Assembly (NCBI RefSeq): GCF_963678635.1
Contig: NC_087064.1
Span: 46,297,346-46,361,345, forward strand
Direction of reading: 5' to 3'
DNA: 64,000 nucleotides
DNA from: Symsagittifera roscoffensis
Taxonomy: Eukaryota; Xenacoelomorpha; Acoela; Convolutidae
Below are positions 1 through 13,400 of this stretch, one piece after another. Position 1 is the first letter of the stretch; each line of letters opens with the position of its first letter. Both the position numbers and the translations under genes were made by a program. The notes beneath the pieces were generated by a model. It was not told the DNA's origin, made no database searches, and saw nothing but the letters and a program-made list of their open reading frames with translations.

Positions 1-3000
1 TTCTTGGACCAAATAGCATGCTTTTAAAGCTATGATCCTTTGAAAAAAAAAACGAGATATTGAATGAAACAAAGCGGATCACTTAAAACATGTTCAAGCA
101 AGTTATTCGGAACTTTGAAGCTATTCAAAACTTTGTTAACTGCGACACTCAATTTTTTGCCACCTGTTCAGTCTATAATTTAACCCGGAAATTTTTCAAA
201 GTGTTTCTGGGAAAGCTTATAGAGCTATGCAAATTTGAAAAATTTCTTCCATGATTCGAGCAATACGCGAAAAGCTTAAAAGTTTTCAAAGCAAGCTAAT
301 CAAGCTAATAAAATCTGAATTCTTTCACGTTATTCCGTAGACCGAATCAATTTCTAAGCAAGGTTTAAAGCTATGAAACATTGAAAAATTGCAAGATAAT
401 TCATGGAGTGAATCAGTTCGCAAAAAGCTTCAAGTTTTTCGAAGCAAGCTAATCAAGCTATGAAACTTTGAAAAAATGCAGGTTATTTCGTGAACTAAGA
501 CGGTTCGCGAAAACTTTGAAGTTTTACAAGGAAGCTTTAAAAGCAATGAAATTTTGAATTATTACAAGTTATTTCATAGACTGAAACGGATCACGAAACG
601 CTTTAAGTTTTTTGAGGTAAGCTAATCAAGCTATGAAACTTTGAAACTTCGATTCGTGAAAAAATTATTTTTCTAAGCAAGCTGTTAAAGCTACGAAACT
701 TTGAAATATTTCAAGTCATTTCTTGGAACGAATCAGTTCGCGAAAAGTTTCAGTTTTTCTAAGCAAGCTTTTAAAGCTGAAAATTTGGATTATTTCAAAC
801 TATTTCATAGATTGAATCGGTGCGCAAAAAACTTAAGTTTTTCTAGGCAAGACTTTTAAGCTATGAAACGTGGAATTTTTTTCAAGATACTTTATACACT
901 GAATCGATTCGCGAAAAATTTAAATTTTTCTACGCAAGCTTTTCAGACTTAAAATTTTGAGAAGACTTCAGTTATTTCTTGGACCAAATAGCATGCTTTT
1001 AAAGCTATGATCCTTTGAAAAAAAAACGAGATATTGAATGAAACAAAGCGGATCACTTAAAACATGTTCAAGCAAGTTATTCGGAACTTTGAAGCTATTC
1101 AAAACTTTGTTAACTGCGACACTTAAATTTTTTGCCACCTGTTCAGTCTATAATTTAACCCGGAAATTTTTCAAAGTGTTTCTGGGAAAGCTTATAGAGC
1201 TATGCAAATTTGAAAAATTTCTTCCATGATTCGAGCAATACGCGAAAAGCTTAAAAGTTTTCAAAGCAAGCTAATCAAGCTAATAAAATCTGAACTCTTT
1301 CACGTTATTTCGTAGACCGAATCAATTTCTAATCAAGGTTTAAAGCTATGAAACATTGAAAAATTGCAAGATAATTCATGGAGTGAATCAGTTCGCAAAA
1401 AGCTTCAAGTTTTTCGAAGCAAGCTAATCAAGCTATGAAAATTTGAAAAAATGCAGGTTATTTCGTGAACTAAGACGGTTCGCGAAAACTTTGAAGTTTT
1501 ACAAGGAAGCTTTAAAAGCAATGAAAATTTGAATTATTACAAGTTATTTCATAGACTGAAACGGATCACGAAACGCTTTAAGTTTTTTGGGGTAAGCTAA
1601 TCAAGCTATGAAACTTTGAAACTTCGATTCGTGAAAAAATTATTTTTCTAAGCAAGCTGTTAAAGCTACGAAACTTTGAAATATTTCAAGTCATTTCTTG
1701 GAACGAATCAGTTCGCGAAAAGTTTCAGTTTTTCTAAGCAAGCTTTTAAAGCTGAAAATTTGGATTATTTCAAACTATTTCATAGATTGAATCGGTGCGC
1801 AAAAAACTTAAGTTTTTCTAAGCAAGACTTTTAAGCTATGAAACGTGGAATTTTTTTCAAGATACTTCATACACTGAATCGATTCGCGAAAAATTTAAAT
1901 TTTTCTACGCAAGCTTTTCAGACTTAAAATTTTGAGAAGACTCCAGTTATTTCTTGGACCAAATAGCATGCTTTTAAAGCTATGATCCTTTGAAAAAAAA
2001 CGAGATATTGAATGAAACAAAGCGGATCACTTAAAACATGTTCAAGCAAGTTATTCGGAACTTTGAAGCTATTCAAAACTTTGTTAACTGCGACACTTAA
2101 ATTTTTTGCCACCTGTTCAGTCTATAATTTAACCCGGAAATTTTTCAAAGTGTTTCTGGGAAAGCTTATAGAGCTATGCAAATTTGAAAAATTTCTTCCA
2201 TGATTCGAGCAATACGCGAAAAGCTTAAAAGTTTTCAAAGCAAGCTAATCAAGCTAATAAAATCTGAACTCTTTCACGTTATTTCGTAGACCGAATCAAT
2301 TTCTAATCAAGGTTTAAAGCTATGAAACATTGAAAAATTGCAAGATAATTCATGGAGTGAATCAGTTCGCAAAAAGCTTCAAGTTTTTCGAAGCAAGCTA
2401 ATCAAGCTATGAAAATTTGAAAAAATGCAGGTTATTTCGTGAACTAAGACGGTTCGCGAAAACTTTGAAGTTTTACAAGGAAGCTTTAAAAGCAATGAAA
2501 ATTTGAATTATTACAAGTTATTTCATAGACTGAAACGGATCACGAAACGCTTTAAGTTTTTTGGGGTAAGCTAATCAAGCTATGAAACTTTGAAACTTCG
2601 ATTCGTGAAAAAATTATTTTTCTAAGCAAGCTGTTAAAGCTACGAAACTTTGAAATATTTCAAGTCATTTCTTGGAACGAATCAGTTCGCGAAAAGTTTC
2701 AGTTTTTCTAAGCAAGCTTTTAAAGCTGAAAATTTGGATTATTTCAAACTATTTCATAGATTGAATCGGTGCGCAAAAAACTTAAGTTTTTCTAAGCAAG
2801 ACTTTTAAGCTATGAAACGTGGAATTTTTTTCAAGATACTTCATACACTGAATCGATTCGCGAAAAATTTAAATTTTTCTACGCAAGCTTTTCAGACTTA
2901 AAATTTTGAGAAGACTCCAGTTATTTCTTGGACCAAATAGCATGCTTTTAAAGCTATGATCCTTTGAAAAAAAACGAGATATTGAATGAAACAAAGCGGA

Positions 3001-4156
3001 TCACTTAAAACATGTTCAAGCAAGTTATTCGGAACTTTGAAGCTATTCAAAACTTTGTTAACTGCGACACTTAAATTTTTTGCCACCTGTTCAGTCTATA
3101 ATTTAACCCGGAAATTTTTCAAAGTGTTTCTGGGAAAGCTTATAGAGCTATGCAAATTTGAAAAATTTCTTCCATGATTCGAGCAATACGCGAAAAGCTT
3201 AAAAGTTTTCAAAGCAAGCTAATCAAGCTAATAAAATCTGAATTCTTTCACGTTATTTCGTAGACCGAATCAATTTCTAAGCAAGGTTTAAAGCTATAAA
3301 ACATTGAAAAATTGCAAGATAATTCATGGAGTGAATTAGTTCGCAAAAAGCTTCAAGTTTTTCGAAGCAAGCTAATCAAGCTATGAAACTTTGAAAAAAT
3401 GCAGGTTATTTCGTGAACTAAGACGGTTCGCGAAAACTTTGAAGTTTTACAAGGAAGCTTTAAAAGCAATGAAATTTTGAATTATTACAAGTTATTTCAT
3501 AGACTGAAACGGATCACGAAACGCTTTAAGTTTTTTGAGGTAAGCTAATCAAGCTATGAAACTTTGAAACTTCGATTCGTGAAAAAATTATTTTTCTAAG
3601 CAAGCTGTTAAAGCTACGAAACTTTGAAATATCTCAAGTCATTTCTTGGAACGAATCAGTTCGCGAAAAGTTTCAGTTTTTCTAAGCAAGCTTTTAAAGC
3701 TGAAATTTTGGATTATTTCAAACTATTTCATAGATTGAATCGGTGCGCAAAAAACTTAAGTTTTTCTAAGCAAGACTTTTAAGCTATGAAACGTGGAATT
3801 TTTTTCAAGTTACTTCATACACTGAATCGGTTCGCCAAAAATTTAATTTTTTCTAAGCAAGCTTTTTAGACTAAAAATTTTGAAAAGACTCCAGTTATTT
3901 CTTGGACCAAATCAGTTTGCGAAAAATTTCAGCTTTCCTAAGCATGCTTTCACAGCTATGAACGTTTGGATTATTTCAAACTATTTCATAGATTGAATCG
4001 GTGCGCAAAAAACTTAAGTTTTTCTAAGCAAGACTTTTAAGCTATGAAACGTGGAACTTTTTTCAAGATACTTCATACACTGAATCGATTCGCGAAAAAT
4101 TTAAATTTTTCTACGCAAGCTTTTCAGACTTAAAAATTTGAGAAGACTCCAGTTAT
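1..4156. repeat. 975-bp higher-order repeat block of satellite A
   Basis: The junction word TTCTTGGACCAAATAGCATG recurs at 1, 976, 1951 and 2925, giving a 974-975 bp period with only scattered substitutions. The next occurrence is at 4157, so the fourth unit is about 1,232 bp. It carries an extra, slightly different set of monomers around 3,800-4,100. The near identity of the first three copies implies recent amplification or gene conversion. Confidence 0.93.
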
Positions 4157-5032
4157 TTCTTGGACCAAATAGCATGCTTTTAAAGCTATGATCCTTTGAA
4201 AAAAAAACGAGATATTGAATGAAACAAAGCGGATCACTTAAAACATGTTCAAGCAAGTTATTCGGAACTTTGAAGCTATTCAAAACTTTGTTAACTGCGA
4301 CACTTAAAATTTTTGCCACCTGTTCAGTCTATAATTTAACCCGGAAATTTTTCAAAGTGTTTCTGGGAAAGCTTATAGAGCTATGCAAATTTGAAAAATT
4401 TCTTCCATGATTCGAGCAATACGCGAAAAGCTTAAAAGTTTTCAAAGCAAGCTAATCAAGCTAATAAAATCTGAATTCTTTCACGTTATTTCGTAGACCG
4501 AATCAATTTCTAAGCAAGGTTTAAAGCTATGAAACATTGAAAAATTGCAAGATAATTCATGGAGTGAATCAGTTCGCAAAAAGCTTCAAGTTTTTCGAAG
4601 CAAGCTAATCAAGCTATGAAACTTTGAAAAAATGCAGGTTATTTCGTGAACTAAGACGGTTCGCGAAAACTTTTAAGTTTTACAAGGAAGCTTTAAAAGC
4701 AATGAAATTTTGAATTATTACAAGTTATTTCATAGACTGAAACGGATCACGAAACGCTTTAAGTTTTTTGAGGTAAGCTAATCAAGCTATGAAACTTTGA
4801 AACTTCGATTCGTGAAAAAATTATTTTTCTAAGCAAGCTGTTAAAGCTACGAAACTTTGAAATATTTCAAGTCATTTCTTGGAACGAATCAGTTCGCGAA
4901 AAGTTTCAGTTTTTCTAAGCAAGCTTTTAAAGCTGAAACTTTGGATTATTTCAAACTATTTCATAGATTGAATAGGTGCTCGAGAAATTGAAGTTTTTCT
5001 AAGCAAGACTTTTAAGCTATAAAACGTTGAAA

Positions 5033-5115
5033 TTTTTTAATATATTAAATGAAATATGGAAAAATGACATATGATATATTTAAATGAAATATTGAATGAA
5101 AAATGTGATATTTAA
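5033..5115. repeat. AT-rich variant segment of satellite A (first of seven)
   Basis: This short segment departs from the normal monomer and is rich in TTTAATATATTAAATG, CATATGATATATTTAAATG and GAATGAAAAATGTG. The same segment occurs near 10,684, 12,667, 13,547, 15,533, 17,386 and 21,389, each time at the same position relative to neighbouring monomers. It contains small palindromes (TAATATATTA, CATATG, ATTTAAAT). It defines a higher-order repeat subtype absent from the 975-bp block. Confidence 0.85.
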
Positions 5116-5649
5116 CGAAACAAAGCGGGTCACTAAAAACTTGTTCAAGCAAGTTATTCGAAACTTTGAAGTTACTCAAAACTTCGTTAACTGCGACACC
5201 TGTTCAGTCTATGATTTAACCTCGAAATTTTTCAAAGTATTTCTGGGAAAGCTTATAGAGCTATGCAAATTTGAAAAATTTCTTTCATAATTCGAGCAAT
5301 ACGCGAAAAGCTTAAAAGTTTTCTAGGCAAGCTAATCAAGCTAAAAAAATCTGAATTCTTTCACGTTATTTCGTAGACCGAATCAATTTCTAAGCAAGGT
5401 TTAAAGCTATGAAACAATGAAAAATTGCAAGATAATTCATAGAGTGAATCAGTTCGTAAAAAGCTTCAAGTTTTTCGAAGCAAGCTAATCAAGCTATGGA
5501 ACTTTGAAAAAATGCAGGTTATCTCGGTAACTAAGACGGTTCGCGAAAACTATGAAGTTTTATAAGGAAGCTTTAAAAGCAATGAAATTTTGAATTATTA
5601 CAAGTTATTTCATAGACTGAAACGGATCACGAAAAGCATTAAGTTTTTT

Positions 5650-8600
5650 GAAGTAAGCTAATCAAGCTATGAAACTTTGAAACTTCGCTTCGTGAAAAAA
5701 TTGTTTTTCTAAGCAAGCTGTTAAAGCTACGAAACTTTAAATGTTTCAAGTTATTTCTGGGAACGAATCAATTCGCGAAAAATTCAGTTTTTCTAAGCAA
5801 GCTTTTAAAGCTGAAACTTTGTATTATTTCAAACTATTTCATAGATTGAATCGACGCTCGAGAAATTTAAGTTTTTCTAAGCAAGAATTTTAAGCTATGA
5901 AACGTTGAAATTTTATCAAATTACTTCATACACTGAATCGGTTCGCGAAAAATTTAAATTTTTCCAAGCAAGCTTTTTAGACTAGAAATTTTGGATGATT
6001 TCAATCTATTTCATAGATTGATTCGGTTTTAAGCTATGAAACGTTGAAATTTTATCAAGTTACTTCATCACTAAATCGGTTCGCAAAAAATTGAAGTTTT
6101 TGCCAGCAAGCTATGAAACGATGAAATATTTCCAATTAATTATAAAACCGAATCAGTTCGCAAAAATTTAAAATTTTCTAAGCAAGGTTTAAATCCAAGA
6201 AACTTCAAAATATTAGAGGTTATTTCGTAGACTGAAACGGATCACGAAAAGCTTTAAAAATTTTGAAGTAAGCTAATCAAGCTATGAAACTTTGCAACTT
6301 TGCTTCGTGAAAAAATTGTTTTTCTAATCAAGCTGTTAAAGCTGCGAAACTTTGAAATATTTTAAGTCATTTCATGGAACGAATCAGTTCGCGAAAAGTT
6401 TCAGTTTTTCTAAGCAAGCTTTTAAAGCTGAAAATTTGGATTATTTCAAACTATTTCATAGATTGAATCGGTGCGCAAAAAACTTAAGTTTTTCTAAGCA
6501 ACACTTTTAAGCTAGGAAACGTGGAATTTTTTTCAAGTTACTTCATACACTGAATCGATTCGCGAAAAATTTAAATTTTTCTACGCAAGCTTTTCAGACT
6601 TAAAATTTTGAGAAGACTCCAGTTATTTCTTGGACCAAATAGCATGCTTTTAAAGCTATGATCCTTTGAAAAAAAAACGAGATATTGAATGAAACAAAGC
6701 GGATCACTTAAAACATGTTCAAGCAAGTTATTCAGAACTTTGAAGCTATTCAAAACTTTGTTAACTGCGACACTTAAATTTTTTGACACCTGTTCAGTCT
6801 ATAATTTAACCCGGAAATTTTTCAAAGTGTTTCTGGGAAAGCTTATAGAGCTATGCAAATTTGAAAAATTTCTTCCATGATTCGAGCAATACGCGAAAAG
6901 CTTAAAAATTTTCAAAGCAAGCTAATCAAGCTAATAAAATCTGAATTCTTTCACGTTATTTCGTAGACCGAATCAATTTCTAAGCAAGGTTTAAAGCTAT
7001 GAAACATTGAAAAATTGCAAGATAATTCATAGAGTGAATCAGTTCGCAAAAAGCTTCAAGTTTTTCGAAGCAAGCTAATCAAGCTATGAAACTTTGAAAA
7101 AATGCAGGTTATTTCGTGAACTAAGACGGTTCGCGAAAACTTTGAAGTTTTACAAGGAAGCTTTAAAAGCAATGAAATTTTGAATTATTACAAGTTATTT
7201 CATAGACTGAAACGGATCACGAAACGCTTTAAGTTTTTTGAGGTAAGCTAATCAAGCTATGAAACTTTGAAACTTCGCTTCGTGAAAAAATTGTTTTTCT
7301 AAGCAAGCTGTTAAAGCTACGAAACTTTAAATGTTTCAAGTTATTTCTGGGAACGAATCAATTCGCGAAAAATTCAGTTTTTCTAAGCAAGCTTTTAAAG
7401 CTGAAACTTTGTATTATTTCAAACTATTTCATAGATTGAATCGACGCTCGAGAAATTTAAGTTTTTCTAAGCAAGAATTTTAAGCTATGAAACGTTGAAA
7501 TTTTATCAAGTTACTTCATACACTGAATCGGTTCGCGAAAAATTTAAATTTTTCCAAGCAAGCTTTTTAGACTAGAAATTTTGGATGATTTCAATCTATT
7601 TCATAGATTGATTCGGTTTTAAGCTATGAAACGTTGAAATTTTATCAAGTTACTTCATCACTAAATCGGTTCGCAAAAAATTGAAGTTTTTGCCAGCAAG
7701 CTATGAAACGATGAAATATTTCCAATTAATTATAAAACCGAATCAGTTCGCAAAAATTTAAAATTTTCTAAGCAAGGTTTAAATCCAAGAAACTTCAAAA
7801 TATTAGAGGTTATTTCGTAGACTGAAACGGATCACGAAAAGCTTTAAGTTTTTTGAGGTAAGCTAATCAAGCTATGAAACTTTGCAACTTTGCTTCGTGA
7901 AAAAATTGTTTTTCTAATCAAGCTGTTAAAGCTGCGAAACTTTGAAATATTTTAAGTCATTTCATGGAACGAATCAGTTCGCGAAAAGTTTCAGTTTTTC
8001 TAAGCAAGCTTTTAAAGCTGAAAATTTGGATTATTTCAAACTATTTCATAGATTGAATCGGTGCGCAAAAAACTTAAGTTTTTCTAAGCAACACTTTTAA
8101 GCTAGGAAACGTGGAATTTTTTTCAAGTTACTTCATACACTGAATCGATTCGCGAAAAATTTAAATTTTTCTACGCAAGCTTTTCAGACTTAAAATTTTG
8201 AGAAGACTCCAGTTATTTCTTGGACCAAATAGCATGCTTTTAAAGCTATGATCCTTTGAAAAAAAAACGAGATATTGAATGAAACAAAGCGGATCACTTA
8301 AAACATGTTCAAGCAAGTTATTCAGAACTTTGAAGCTATTCAAAACTTTGTTAACTGCGACACTTAAATTTTTTGACACCTGTTCAGTCTATAATTTAAC
8401 CCGGAAATTTTTCAAAGTGTTTCTGGGAAAGCTTATAGAGCTATGCAAATTTGAAAAATTTCTTCCATGATTCGAGCAATACGCGAAAAGCTTAAAAATT
8501 TTCAAAGCAAGCTAATCAAGCTAATAAAATCTGAATTCTTTCACGTTATTTCGTAGACCGAATCAATTTCTAAGCAAGGTTTAAAGCTATGAAACATTGA

Positions 8601-10440
8601 AAAATTGCAAGATAATTCATAGAGTGAATCAGTTCGCAAAAAGCTTCAAGTTTTTCGAAGCAAGCTAATCAAGCTATGAAACTTTGAAAAAATGCAGGTT
8701 ATTTCGTGAACTAAGACGGTTCGCGAAAACTTTGAAGTTTTACAAGGAAGCTTTAAAAGCAATGAAATTTTGAATTATTACAAGTTATTTCATAGACTGA
8801 AACGGATCACGAAACGCTTTAAGTTTTTTGAGGTAAGCTAATCAAGCTATGAAACTTTGAAACTTCGCTTCGTGAAAAAATTGTTTTTCTAAGCAAGCTG
8901 TTAAAGCTACGAAACTTTAAATGTTTCAAGTTATTTCTGGGAACGAATCAATTCGCGAAAAATTCAGTTTTTCTAAGCAAGCTTTTAAAGCTGAAACTTT
9001 GTATTATTTCAAACTATTTCATAGATTGAATCGACGCTCGAGAAATTTAAGTTTTTCTAAGCAAGAATTTTAAGCTATGAAACGTTGAAATTTTATCAAG
9101 TTACTTCATACACTGAATCGGTTCGCGAAAAATTTAAATTTTTCCAAGCAAGCTTTTTAGACTAGAAATTTTGGATGATTTCAATCTATTTCATAGATTG
9201 ATTCGGTTTTAAGCTATGAAACGTTGAAATTTTATCAAGTTACTTCATCACTAAATCGGTTCGCAAAAAATTGAAGTTTTTGCCAGCAAGCTATGAAACG
9301 ATGAAATATTTCCAATTAATTATAAAACCGAATCAGTTCGCAAAAATTTAAAATTTTCTAAGCAAGGTTTAAATCCAAGAAACTTCAAAATATTAGAGGT
9401 TATTTCGTAGACTGAAACGGATCACGAAAAGCTTTAAAATTTTTGAAGTAAGCTAATCAAGCTATGAAACTTTGCAACTTTGCTTCGTGAAAAAATTGTT
9501 TTTCTAATCAAGCTGTTAAAGCTGCGAAACTTTGAAATATTTTAAGTCATTTCTTGGAACGAATCAGTTCGCGAAAAGTTTCAGTTTTTCTAAGCAAGCT
9601 TTTAAAGCTGAAAATTTGGATTATTTCAAACTACTTCATAGATTGAATCGGTGCGCAAAAAACTTAAGTTTTTCTAAGCAAGACTTTTAAGCTAGGAAAC
9701 GTGGAAATTTTTTCAAGTTACTTCATACACTGAATCGATTCGCGAAAAATTTAAATTTTTCTACGCAAGCTTTTCAGACTTAAAATTTTGAGAAGACTCC
9801 AGTTATTTCTTGGACCAAATAGCATGCTTTTAAAGCTATGATCCTTTGAAAAAAAAACGAGATATTGAATGAAACAAAGCGGATCACTTAAAACATGTTC
9901 AAGCAAGTTATTCAGAACTTTGAAGCTATTCAAAACTTTGTTAACTGCGACACTTAAATTTTTTGACACCTGTTCAGTCTATAATTTAACCCGGAAATTT
10001 TTCAAAGTGTTTCTGGGAAAGCTTATAGAGCTATGCAAATTTGAAAAATTTCTTCCATGATTCGAGCAATACGCGAAAAGCTTAAAAATTTTCAAAGCAA
10101 GCTAATCAAGCTAATAAAATCTGAATTCTTTCACGTTATTTCGTAGACCGAATCAATTTCTAAGCAAGGTTTAAAGCTATGAAACATTGAAAAATTGCAA
10201 GATAATTCATAGAGTGAATCAGTTCGCAAAAAGCTTCAAGTTTTTCGAAGCAAGCTAATCAAGCTATGAAACTTTGAAAAAATGCAGGTTATTTCGTGAA
10301 CTAAGACGGTTCGCGAAAACTTTGAAGTTTTACAAGGAAGCTTTAAAAGCAATGAAATTTTGAATTATTACAAGTTATTTCATAGACTGAAACGGATCAC
10401 GAAACGCTTTAAGTTTTTTGAGGTAAGCTAATCAAGCTAT
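5650..10440. repeat. 1,590-bp higher-order repeat, three tandem copies
   Basis: The anchor ATGAAACAAAGCGG lies at 6689, 8279 and 9869, exactly 1,590 bp apart. The match extends from about 5,650 to about 10,440, so there are almost exactly three copies of roughly 18 monomers each. Copies differ by very few bases (for example GCTTTAAAAATTTTG versus GCTTTAAGTTTTTTG, at about 6,250 and 7,840). After 10,440 the sequence switches to a different block type. Confidence 0.92.
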
Positions 10441-10444
10441 GAAA

Positions 10445-13400
10445 CTTTGAAACTTCGACTCGTGAAAAAATTAATTTTTCTAAGCAAGCTGTTAAAGCTA
10501 CGAAACTTTGAATTATTTCAAGTCATTTCTTGGAACAAATCAGTTCGCGAAAAGTTTCAGTTTTTCTAAGCAAGCTTTTAAAGCTGAAACTTTGGATTAT
10601 TTCAAACTATTTCATAGTTTGGATAGGTGCTCGAGAAATTTAAATTTTTCTAAGCAAGACTTTTAAGCTATAAAACGTTGAAATTTTTTAATATATTAAA
10701 TGAAATATTGAAAAATGACATATGATATATTTAAATGAAATATTGAATGAAAAATGTGATATTTAATGAAACAAAGCGGGTCACTAAAAACTTGTTCAGC
10801 AAGTTATTCGAAACTTTGAAGTTACTCAAAACTTCGTTAACTGCGACAACTGTTCAGTCTATGATTTAACCTCAAAATTTTTCAAAGTATTTCTGGGAAA
10901 GCTTATAGAGCTATGCAAATTTGAAAAATTTCTTTCATAATTCGAGAAATACGCGAAAAGCTTTAAAATTTTTGAAGTAAGCTAATCAAGCTTCGTGAAA
11001 AAATTGTTTTTCTAATCAAGCTGTTAAAGCTGCGAAACTTTGAAATATTTTAAGTCATTTGTTGGAACGAATCAGTTCGCGAAAAGTTTCAGTTTTTCTA
11101 AGCAAGCTTTTAAAGCTGAAACTTTGTATTATTTCAAACTATTTCATAGATTGAATCGACGCTCGAGAAATTTAAGTTTTTCTAAGCAAGAATTTTAAGC
11201 TATGAAACGTTGAAATTTTATCAAGTTACTTCATCACTAAATCGGTTCGCAAAAAATTGAAGTTTTTGCCAGCAAGCTATGAAACGATGAAATATTTCCA
11301 ATTCCTTATAAAACCGAATCAGTTCGCAAAAATTTAAAATTTTCTAAGCAAGGTTTAAATCCAAGAAACTTCAAAATATTAGAGGTTATTTCGTAGACTG
11401 AAACGGATCACGAAAAGCTTTAAAATTTTTGAAGTAAGCTAATCAAGCTATGAAACTTTGCAACTTTGCTTCGTGAAAAAATTGTTTTTCTAATCAAGCT
11501 GTTAAAGCTGCGAAACTTTGAAATATTTTAAGTCATTTCTTGGAACGAATCAGTTCGCGAAAAGTTTCAGTTTTTCTAAGCAAGCTTTTAAAGCTGAAAA
11601 TTTGGATTGTTTCAAACTATTTCATAGATTGAATCGGTGCGCAAAAAACTTAAGTTTTTCTAAGCAAGACCTTTAAGCTAGGAAACGTGGAATTTTTTTC
11701 AAGTTACTTCATACACTGAATCGATTCGCGAAAAATTTAAATTTTTCTACGCAAGCTTTTCAGACTTAAAATTTTGAGAAGACTCCAGTTATTTCTTGGA
11801 CCAAATAGCATGCTTTTAAAGCTATGATCCTTTGAAAAAAAACGAGATATTGAATGAAACAAAGCGGATCACTTAAAACATGTTCAAGCAAGTTATTCGG
11901 AACTTTGAAGCTATTCAAAACTTTGTTAACTGCGACACTTAAATTTTTTGACACCTGTTCAGTCTATAATTTAACCCGGAAATTTTTCAAAGTGTTTCTG
12001 GGAAAGCTTATAGAGCTATGCAAATTTGAAAAATTTCTTCCATGATTCGAGCAATACGCGAAAAGCTTAAAAATTTTCAAAGCAAGCTAATCAAGCTAAT
12101 AAAATCTGAATTCTTTCACGTTATTTCGTAGACCGAATCAATTTCTAAGCAAGGTTTAAAGCTATGAAACATTGAAAAATTGCAAGATAATTCATAGAGT
12201 GAATCAGTTCGCAAAAAGCTTCAAGTTTTTCGAAGCAAGCTAATCAAGCTATGAAACTTTGAAAAAATGCAGGTTATTTCGTGAACTAAGACGGTTCGCG
12301 AAAACTTTGAAGTTTTACAAGGAAGCTTTAAAAGCAATGAAATTTTGAATTATTACAAGTTATTTCATAGACTGAAACGGATCACGAAACGCTTTAAGTT
12401 TTTTGAGGTAAGCTAATCAAGCTATGAAACTTTGAAACTTCGACTCGTGAAAAAATTATTTTTCTAAGCAAGCTGTTAAAGCTACGAAACTTTGAATTAT
12501 TTCAAGTCATTTCTTGGAACAAATCAGTTCGCGAAAAGTTTCAGTTTTTCTAAGCAAGCTTTTAAAGCTGAAACTTTGGATTATTTCAAACTATTTCATA
12601 GATTGAATAGGTGCTCGAGAAATTTAAATTTTTCTAAGCAAGACTTTTAAGCTATAAAAGGTTGAAATTTTTTAATATATTAAATGAAATATTGAAAAAT
12701 GACATATGATATATTTAAATGAAATATTGAATGAAAAATGTGATATTTAATGAAACAAAGCGGGTCACTAAAAACTTGTTCAAGCAAGTTATTCGAAACT
12801 TTGAAGTTACTCAAAACTTCGTTAACTGCGACACCTGTTCAGTCTGTGATTTAACCTCGAAATTTTTCAAAGTATTTCTGGGAAAGCTTATAGAGCTATG
12901 CAAATTTGAAAAATTTCTTTCATAATTCGAGAAAAACGCGAAAAGCTTAAAAGTTTTCTAGGCAAGCTAATCAAGCTAATAAAATCTGAATTCTTTCAGG
13001 TTATTTCGTAGACCGAATCAATTTCTAAGCAAGGTTTAAAGCTATGAAACATTGAAAAATTGCAAGATAATTCATAGAGTGAATCAGTTCGTAAAAAGCT
13101 TCAAGTTTTTCGAAGCAAGCTAATCAAGCTATGGAACTTTGAAAAAAAACAGGTTATCTCGGTAACTAAGACGGTTCGCGAAAACTATGAAGTTTTATAA
13201 GGAAGCTTTAAAAGCAATGAAATTTTGAATTATTACAAGTTATTTCATAGACTGAAACGGATCACGAAAAGCATTAAGTTTTTTGAAGTAAGCTAATCAA
13301 GCTATGAAACTTTGAAACTTCGATTCGTGAAAAAATTATTTTTCTAAGCAAGCTGTTAAAGCTACGAAACTTTGAATTATTTCAAGTCATTTCTTGGAAC

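Noticed and set aside
1924-2112. Minus-strand 62-72 codon frames containing SVAVNKVLNSFKVPNNLLEH in satellite A
   Set aside because: They are antisense to the equally repeated plus-strand frames and lie in the repeat. Their length varies with A-run length at the 3' side, so they are by-products of the repeat.
5096-5290. Plus-strand 64-codon frames beginning MKNVIFNETKRVTKN
   Set aside because: They are found only where the AT-rich satellite segment occurs and share its C-terminal half with the 63-codon satellite frame. Repeat-borne, with no domain.
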